DNA of 10,383 nt from Helicobacteraceae bacterium (GTDB lineage Bacteria > Campylobacterota > Campylobacteria > Campylobacterales > Sulfurimonadaceae): positions 1 to 10,383 of the forward strand of contig JALWKG010000342.1 of assembly GCA_027081565.1 (NCBI GenBank), in the 5' to 3' direction. Made by a program: the position numbers and the translations under genes. Shown piece by piece: positions 5,681 to 10,383 of the stretch. Within the stretch, counting starts at the first letter, position 1. Every line of letters begins with the position of its first letter. The notes beneath the pieces are model-generated. The model was not told the DNA's origin. It saw nothing but the letters and a program-made list of their open reading frames with translations, and did no database searches.

Positions 5681-7345
5681 ATGATAAAAAGACCATTACT
5701 AGTTTCACTAGCAGCTGCAGCACTTCTTTCTGGAGCTAATCTTCAAGCTGCTTCTATGTTTGATCGTATGACAGAGATGGAAACAGAGATGAAAGCACTT
5801 CAGGCAGAACTTGCCGAAGTCAAAGCTGCCAAAGCAGTGGAAGCGGAAGAGGCTACTGCTGAAGATGATGAAGCAGCAGATGCCGATGATGATGAAGACG
5901 CTGATGAAGCTGACGCAGAAGACGAAGATGAGGACGAAGATGACGATGAGGATGAGGAAAGCGAACTAGAAGAACAGCTCACTGAACTCAACAAGCGTAC
6001 CAGTGGTAACCACCTAAAGTTTGGTGTTGACTTCCGTACAGCTGTTGATAACCTTCAGTACAAAATGGCAGATGGTTCGACACAAGACAACGGGGCACTC
6101 TTTACCAACCGTCTTTGGATAAACATGAACTGGGCAGCTACTAAGAACTTAAGCTTCACTGGTCAATTAGCTTACCAAAAGGCATATGGTGCACGTAGTG
6201 GCTCCAACCAAAATTATGCTGGTATGGAAACTTTTGACTGGATTGTTGCAGAGAACCCTACAGACGGTGTTGTTCGCGTTCGTTCTGCATACTTCTTCTA
6301 TAGAAATGATTCCTTTCTAGGTATTGATGTACCTTGGACTTTCAGTGTTGGTCGTCGCCCATCGGCAAATGGTCATCTTGTTAACATGCGTGATGATGAC
6401 ACTGCAGCATCACCGATGGGACACAACATCAATGTTGAATTTGATGGTGTCAGTGCCAAGTTCTCTGTTTGGGAAGATATTGGAATGTACTTAAAGTTCT
6501 GTGCAGGACGCGGTGGCACTAATGCGAGTCCACGTTTCTTCTCAGTTGATCCAACAAGAAGTAATCAAGTCGCCATAGCTGCACCATATGCTACCAATGA
6601 AACAGATACCAAAGATATCGATTTAGCTGGTTTGATCTTTGTACCATACGATGATGGCCAATACAAACTCAGCACACAGTACTACTATGCAAAAAACCTT
6701 ATTGATGCAGCACCAATGACTTATGTTTTACAAGATGGTTCTGTTTATGACCCTTCAACAGGTGCGCCGACCCAACCAATTGTTGGTCAAGGATTTACCA
6801 GTATGGAAACTGTTGGTGGCTTACATGCATTGACAGGAAACTTTGTTATTAGTGGTATTGGTGATGAGTGGAGTGACTTCTTAGATGACACTACACTCTT
6901 TATCAGTGGAGCCATGAGTGTTACTAACCCTGATGCTGGAAAAAGTATGCTTGGCCAGACTGAAAGCCGTACAGGTTACTCTACATGGGTAGGCCTACAA
7001 TTCCCATCACTTATTTCAGAAGAGGGACGTTGGGGAGTTGAGTACAACCACGGCACAAAATACTGGCGTTCAGTTACTTACGGTGAAGACACACTTGCAG
7101 GTTCTAAGTTAGCTGCACGTGGTGATGCGTATGAAGCCTACTTTACAGAGCCATTGATCGATGACATCTTTAGCTTTCAACTTCGTTACACCTATATTGA
7201 TTATAAATTTGCAGGAAGTAATGGTTTCTTTGGAAGTACAACAGGAACACCTACACTTATCTCTGACTTGACACCACAAACAGGAAGTACTGTTACTGTT
7301 GACACGGCACAAGACATCCGCGCTTACTTACGCTACCGTTTCTAA
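5681..7345 (+). CDS. DUF3373-family outer-membrane porin-like protein with acidic linker
   Basis: The 554-residue product starts with a signal peptide (KRPLLVSLAAAALLSGANLQA, cleavage near A23-A24). A short coiled coil follows (about 27-52, METEMKALQAELAEVKAAK). Residues 54-98 hold 33 Asp/Glu and no basic residue, with 14 acidic residues in a row at 80-93. From about 110 the sequence becomes an alternating, aromatic-rich beta-barrel pattern. It contains the blocks I associate with DUF3373: HLKFGVDFRTAVDNLQYKMA, LFTNRLWINMNW, SVGRRPSANG, NINVEFDGVSAKFSVW, LKFCAGRGGTN and, near the end, FSFQLRYTYIDYKF. It ends in DIRAYLRYRF, a C-terminal Phe signature recognised for outer-membrane insertion. 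The likely role is a channel or abundant outer-membrane protein; substrate unknown. It is monocistronic, with a structured control region upstream and a terminator downstream. The acidic linker is not something I recall as standard in the family. Confidence 0.9.
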   Translation: MIKRPLLVSLAAAALLSGANLQAASMFDRMTEMETEMKALQAELAEVKAAKAVEAEEATAEDDEAADADDDEDADEADAEDEDEDEDDDEDEESELEEQLTELNKRTSGNHLKFGVDFRTAVDNLQYKMADGSTQDNGALFTNRLWINMNWAATKNLSFTGQLAYQKAYGARSGSNQNYAGMETFDWIVAENPTDGVVRVRSAYFFYRNDSFLGIDVPWTFSVGRRPSANGHLVNMRDDDTAASPMGHNINVEFDGVSAKFSVWEDIGMYLKFCAGRGGTNASPRFFSVDPTRSNQVAIAAPYATNETDTKDIDLAGLIFVPYDDGQYKLSTQYYYAKNLIDAAPMTYVLQDGSVYDPSTGAPTQPIVGQGFTSMETVGGLHALTGNFVISGIGDEWSDFLDDTTLFISGAMSVTNPDAGKSMLGQTESRTGYSTWVGLQFPSLISEEGRWGVEYNHGTKYWRSVTYGEDTLAGSKLAARGDAYEAYFTEPLIDDIFSFQLRYTYIDYKFAGSNGFFGSTTGTPTLISDLTPQTGSTVTVDTAQDIRAYLRYRF

Positions 7346-7355
7346 GCACCATTTG

Positions 7356-7384
7356 TCGGGAATTATCCCGATGATGATTTTTTT
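7356..7384 (+). terminator. Intrinsic terminator of the porin gene
   Basis: TCGGGA (7356-7361) pairs with TCCCGA (7366-7371) around the loop ATTA, and seven T residues follow at 7378-7384. The stem starts ten bases after the stop codon. The six bases between stem and T-run are slightly longer than ideal, but the layout is otherwise classical. On the opposite strand the stem is not followed by T residues. Confidence 0.75.
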
Positions 7385-7497
7385 ACTCTTACAAAGCTAC
7401 ATATTTACAATACTTCAATAACATAAAAGATCCTCTAAAACATTCCTATATTCGGCCGCTGTAAACTTATATCTCGTTCAAGATAATCTAGTTAAAA
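7385..7497. other. Short convergent spacer between porin terminator and kpsS
   Basis: This AT-rich 113-bp spacer contains no gene. A weak TTATCT/AGATA pairing near 7470-7490 (minus strand) follows kpsS but lacks a T-run. I see no strong terminator for kpsS. Confidence 0.4.
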
Positions 7498-8700
7498 TTA
7501 AGAGTACTCCGCTTCATCTAAAAAAAGTTTGCCATAAAAACTGCCATTGATCTGAGTATTCTCTATGAGGTACTGTCTAAACTTTTGATACAAAGCACTA
7601 TCCACTGGAGATTGCTCTGACCAGAAAACATTAAGTGCACTTGCCGGATGGGTAAGCTCCTCTACATCATAGATAGCATTGCCCATAGTCAGAGTGGGTG
7701 TTTTATGGTAGAGAGAAGAGAGTCCCACCGTACTGTTAATAGTTACTGTTCCACGGGCATTTTTCAAAAGTGTCGGTAGGTGCACGTCATGCAGTACCTT
7801 GACACGTGTCTCGACTCCAACTGACTTCGCCTCAGCCATAATAAAGTCTGTATAATCTTTACGACCACGATCGACAGGATGGTGTTTAAAGACTAACATA
7901 TGTTTTTCGTCTGCGTGTTCTCCAAATGAGCGTAAAACATCGGTTATAAAGGTCTCTACCGATCGATATAGAGAGTGTTGAAGGATCTGAAAGTCATTAT
8001 GTGTCTGCAAGGGTACAAAAAAGTATTTTTTATGCCATGACCCTTTAACCATATCAATGATACCACGCTCTTGTTGCTGGTACTTAAATTTGCGTACAAC
8101 ATTGCGTAATCCTAAGTAGAACTCCTTAGAGGCATCAAAGCTACGGTGATGTTCATAGTGAGGATACCGCCAGGAAAAAAGATTTCCCAACAGGTAGTAG
8201 ACAACAACACTGTAACCTAACTTAAAACCCGAGCCCTCTGTATTTTGAGGAGGTCGCACTTCTTTGGTCTCTAAAGCCCTGTAAAACTCAGGATCTCGTG
8301 GTAAATGGCTATAGTTGTTGACACCATATCGTTCCAATGTAATATAATCAGGACGGATATAACCCTCTTCAAAGACAAAAACCTCTATTCCACTGTTTTT
8401 AGCAGCATAGATAGCAGTAGACTGATAGTAACGACAGTCTCCAAATATAAAGATCATCTCAATCTGTTTTTCTTCTAAATATCGCACAATAAACTCAGGC
8501 CATGCAGCTACGGTTCCTCTATAGGGTGTATAAGCCTGCTTGGCTGAAAAAAAGTAGTCGCCTACATTAAAACCAATACGAAAGGTCTGTGCACCCGCTG
8601 CTGAAAACCGTCTCTCAAGTTGCGCAAAAAATGCGCCCATAGGCCCTTGGAGAAAGAGAATCTTTTTACCGCGAATGCTCCTAATTTTATTTAAGTTCAT
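7498..8700 (-). CDS. kpsS: Capsule polysaccharide beta-Kdo transferase KpsS
   Basis: KpsS-type enzymes start the glycolipid primer of group-2-type capsules by adding the first beta-Kdo to lyso-phosphatidylglycerol at the cytosolic face of the inner membrane; KpsC then extends it. The 400-residue length matches the family (about 390). Motifs typical of KpsS/LipB are FLQGPMG at 16-22, FGDCR at 86-90, FEEGYIRPDYITLERYGVN at 110-128, PLQTHNDFQI at 230-239, KHHPVDRGR at 272-280, and VTINSTVGLSSL at 319-330. The last is the usual nucleotide-sugar-end block shared with KpsC. kpsC lies upstream on the same strand but separated by an opposite-strand gene. A perfect TATAAT ends nine bases before the ATG with no Shine-Dalgarno, hinting at its own near-leaderless transcript. 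It appears intact. No clear terminator is seen in the 113-bp gap to the porin terminator. Confidence 0.93.
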   Translation of the reverse strand: MNLNKIRSIRGKKILFLQGPMGAFFAQLERRFSAAGAQTFRIGFNVGDYFFSAKQAYTPYRGTVAAWPEFIVRYLEEKQIEMIFIFGDCRYYQSTAIYAAKNSGIEVFVFEEGYIRPDYITLERYGVNNYSHLPRDPEFYRALETKEVRPPQNTEGSGFKLGYSVVVYYLLGNLFSWRYPHYEHHRSFDASKEFYLGLRNVVRKFKYQQQERGIIDMVKGSWHKKYFFVPLQTHNDFQILQHSLYRSVETFITDVLRSFGEHADEKHMLVFKHHPVDRGRKDYTDFIMAEAKSVGVETRVKVLHDVHLPTLLKNARGTVTINSTVGLSSLYHKTPTLTMGNAIYDVEELTHPASALNVFWSEQSPVDSALYQKFRQYLIENTQINGSFYGKLFLDEAEYS

Positions 8701-8709
8701 ATAGATAGA

Positions 8710-8717
8710 ATTATAAC
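8710..8717. promoter_or_regulatory. Bidirectional -10 element between kpsS and DUF2279 gene
   Basis: The minus strand reads TATAAT (8715 to 8710) nine bases before the kpsS ATG. The plus strand reads TATAAC (8712-8717), about 43 bases before the DUF2279-gene ATG. The two boxes share four bases, so only one polymerase can occupy the site at a time. There are no clear -35 boxes. Confidence 0.45.
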
Positions 8718-8730
8718 GAGGATTGCCTCG
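8717..8730. promoter_or_regulatory. Perfect palindrome beside the shared kpsS/DUF2279 promoter
   Basis: CGAGG (8717-8721) and CCTCG (8726-8730) are perfect inverted repeats around ATTG. The palindrome touches the shared -10 element. It would lie just upstream of the kpsS -10 box and at the expected transcription start of the plus-strand gene, a place where a bound repressor could affect both genes. It is GC-rich compared with its surroundings. A simple 5' hairpin in the plus-strand message is the alternative. Confidence 0.4.
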
Positions 8731-8759
8731 ATTTGAGATACAAGAGAGGGTGGAACAAC

Positions 8760-9623
8760 ATGAAAAAAGTATCTGTTCTTACCCTCGCTATTGTATTTGC
8801 AACATCACTCTATGCTGATGGTTTTGTGGAGACCATCAATACTGGCAGTAGCAAAGCCTCCAAGTTCACGACCATCTCTGATTCGCCCTTGCTTGGTGGT
8901 ATGGTTGACACCACTTTGGTCACTACAGGTGTTGCGCTGTGGGGATTTACACAATGGAACTGGGGTACAGAGAAGTTTCATTTTCACAGTGAAGGTTGGT
9001 TTGAACAAGAGAGCAAAACAGGCGGTTCCGACAAAACAGGCCACTTCTACATGACCTATATGCTCTCTCGTATTGTCGCTTCTCGTATGCAAGATCGTGG
9101 TCTCAGTTTAGAATGGGCCTCTTTTTGGGGTTCAGTCTCTGGTCTCACTTCTATGACCCTCTTGGAGATCGGTGATGGTACAGGTCCTTACGGTTTCTCC
9201 AAAGAGGACTTTATTGCTGACTCTATCGGTGCTGCTATGGCCTTTATAGTACGGGCATATCCCAAAGTCGATGAGTTCATCGACGTTCGCTTCGAGTATT
9301 GGCCCTCTGGAAATTCTAAAGGTCGTACCGACTTTACCACCGACTATTCCAGCATGCGCCACCTCGTCGCACTTAAACTGCTCGGCTTCGATGCTCTTAA
9401 ACATACCCCGCTCTCTCTAGTAGAATTTCAAGTGGGTTATTACTCCAGAGGTTTTCGATCTTATGACACTGTGCAAGAGAGCCAACACCTTTACGTCGGT
9501 ATAGGTATCTCCCTAGCAGACCTTGCCCGTCGCAGTGAGATCAACATCTTAAAAAACACCTTCGAATTCTACCAGCCCGGCCATACTTATATAGAGACCG
9601 ACATCTGGAGCCGGCCTGAATAA
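8760..9623 (+). CDS. Secreted DUF2279/YfiM-like protein inside the kps locus
   Basis: The 287-residue product begins with a signal peptide (MKKVSVLTLAIVFATSLYA, likely cleavage after A19), so it acts in the envelope. Family-like features are HSEGWFEQESKTGGSDKTGHFYMTYMLSR around 76-104, with the GGSDKTGH core at 88-95; LLEIGDGTGPYGFSKEDFIADSIG around 134-157; and hydrophobic segments near 50-66, 117-134 and 155-166. The C-terminal half (about 170-287) is rich in alternating aromatic residues (FEYW, VEFQVGYYSRGF, HLYVGIGISL), suggesting a beta-rich outer-membrane or periplasmic domain. The ATG at 8760 is chosen because GAGGGTGG precedes it and the signal peptide starts there; an in-frame TTG at 8733 is less likely. 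Function is unknown in the family. It lies head-to-head with kpsS and tail-to-tail with kpsC, six bases between stops, so transcript interference with kpsC is likely. A link to capsule assembly is inference only. Confidence 0.85.
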   Translation: MKKVSVLTLAIVFATSLYADGFVETINTGSSKASKFTTISDSPLLGGMVDTTLVTTGVALWGFTQWNWGTEKFHFHSEGWFEQESKTGGSDKTGHFYMTYMLSRIVASRMQDRGLSLEWASFWGSVSGLTSMTLLEIGDGTGPYGFSKEDFIADSIGAAMAFIVRAYPKVDEFIDVRFEYWPSGNSKGRTDFTTDYSSMRHLVALKLLGFDALKHTPLSLVEFQVGYYSRGFRSYDTVQESQHLYVGIGISLADLARRSEINILKNTFEFYQPGHTYIETDIWSRPE

Positions 9624-9629
9624 GAACAG

Positions 9630-10383
9630 CTATTTTAACAGTCGTAAAAGTAACTGTCCTTTACGACTGACAAAATTCCGTATTTTAATTTTGTTACGAT
9701 GAGCCCAAGAAGCCCCCATCTTGAAGCGTTCTTCCTCTAAACCAGCCAAGATCTCTTCCACCTCACAGATATCAAGAGTTTTAGGATTCAGGTAGCGAGG
9801 ATAGAGCAGTAGTGTTGCAGCAGAGAGGGCATTCACACTTAAAGTACGTTGTCGACGGGTACAGACCATAGCATCTTCACTCAAGCCCCACCCCGCATAA
9901 AATGGCAACCCATAAGTATAGACCTTAATACCTCGTATGATCGCCTCAAAGCCAACCAAAGAGGTCAAGGTGTGTACCTCATCACAAAGCGTCAGAACAC
10001 TGTCTAGACTTACCTCAGTTACAACACGGTCACAGTACCTCAAAGCTTCTTCTTCTCTTATATGTCCAACTCTATTACCCGCAAGTACATCGGGGTGGGG
10101 TTTATAGATGACATAAGCATCTGGAGCATTTTGTCTTGCTCTTTTCAGAAGCTCTAAGTTTGTCATACTGTTGGCACCCAGGCGTATAGAGGCGTCATCT
10201 TCCACCTGTCCTGGCACTAAAACGATCTTTTGGGCCTTAGGCAGTTCAAGAAGAATATTATCATAGTTATTATACTTGGACAACTTCTTCGAGATTATCT
10301 GCGCACACAGCTTCTCCGCACGATCCAACTCCACCTCAGTAAACTCATGGTGATTAAGCAAGTACTCCAAATCACTTTCACAA
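9630..10383 (-). CDS. kpsC: Capsule polysaccharide Kdo transferase KpsC, C-terminal part (5' end beyond window)
   Basis: The frame stays open to the right edge (… C-E-S-D-L-E-Y-L-L), so only the last 250 or so residues of a protein usually about 650-700 long are present. KpsC alternately adds beta-Kdo residues to the Kdo-phosphatidylglycerol made by KpsS, building the short linker on which capsule is polymerised. Diagnostic blocks, numbered from the Leu encoded by the TTG at 10370, are VLVPGQVEDDASIRLG at 50-65, YKPHPDVLAGNR at 89-100, CDEVHTLTSLVGFEA at 129-143, GLPFYAGWGLSED at 154-166, TRRQRTLS at 171-178 and LLYPRYLNP at 188-196. These belong to the second glycosyltransferase half of KpsC. 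The tail is basic (KIKIRNFVSRKGQLLLRLLK). No terminator separates it from the convergent DUF2279 gene. Confidence 0.94.
   Translation of the reverse strand, partial: CESDLEYLLNHHEFTEVELDRAEKLCAQIISKKLSKYNNYDNILLELPKAQKIVLVPGQVEDDASIRLGANSMTNLELLKRARQNAPDAYVIYKPHPDVLAGNRVGHIREEEALRYCDRVVTEVSLDSVLTLCDEVHTLTSLVGFEAIIRGIKVYTYGLPFYAGWGLSEDAMVCTRRQRTLSVNALSAATLLLYPRYLNPKTLDICEVEEILAGLEEERFKMGASWAHRNKIKIRNFVSRKGQLLLRLLK

Noticed and set aside
5800..5994. Minus-strand serine-rich 64-residue frame
   Set aside because: It is the mirror of the GAT/GAA codons of the porin's acidic linker; the poly-Ser composition is a coding shadow.
8733..8759. TTG start nine codons upstream of the DUF2279 gene
   Set aside because: It would place charged residues before a clean signal peptide, and a ribosome site sits in front of the ATG at 8760.
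10368..10370. TTG as the start of a 246-residue protein
   Set aside because: The frame continues open to the window edge, and the sequence is clearly the C-terminal half of KpsC; the gene simply runs off the window.

Overview
The window looks like chromosomal DNA from a free-living Campylobacterota (epsilonproteobacterium), probably of the Sulfurimonas/Sulfurovum kind. Three things point there. First is the block rpsB - tsf - orphan ABC ATPase - (gap) - acidic protein - gmk, all on the minus strand; from memory this follows the order around Cj1182c-Cj1177c in Campylobacter jejuni. Second is a DUF3373-type outer-membrane protein, a family I associate with this phylum. Third is the AT-rich spacers with good -10 boxes and no clear -35 boxes. 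No RNA genes, CRISPR arrays or insertion sequences were found.

Left part (1-5210). Positions 1-441 hold no convincing gene but contain two strong inverted repeats, one directly abutting the gmk stop codon. gmk (442-1065) is translationally coupled by a TAATG overlap to an acidic protein with a degenerate receiver domain. A small secreted protein reads the other way at 2026-2529. It has a phospholipase-D-like fold signature whose catalytic His and Lys are both replaced by Asn. It occupies the place where I would expect fliR. Then come an ABC ATPase of the LolD/MacB type and the translation pair tsf-rpsB.

Middle (5211-7497). A 470-bp divergent control region lies between rpsB and the porin-like gene. 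On the rpsB side it encodes a leader of about 150 nt that can fold into a three-way junction. On the porin side it carries nested inverted repeats and direct repeats spaced by 11 bp. The DUF3373 protein (5681-7345) has an extraordinary acidic linker (33 Asp/Glu in 45 residues) behind its signal peptide and is followed by a convincing terminator.

Right part (7498-10383). kpsS and the C-terminal part of kpsC (running off the right edge) both lie on the minus strand. They encode the Kdo transferases that build the lipid-linked Kdo primer of group-2-type capsules. Between them, in the opposite orientation, sits a secreted DUF2279/YfiM-like protein that shares a very short promoter region with kpsS and converges on kpsC with only 6 bp between stop codons.

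Housekeeping genes dominate. I see no clear multi-gene novel system. The best leads are the rpsB leader fold, the catalytically dead PLD-like protein in the apparent fliR gap, the acidic porin linker, and the DUF2279 gene embedded in the capsule-initiation locus.
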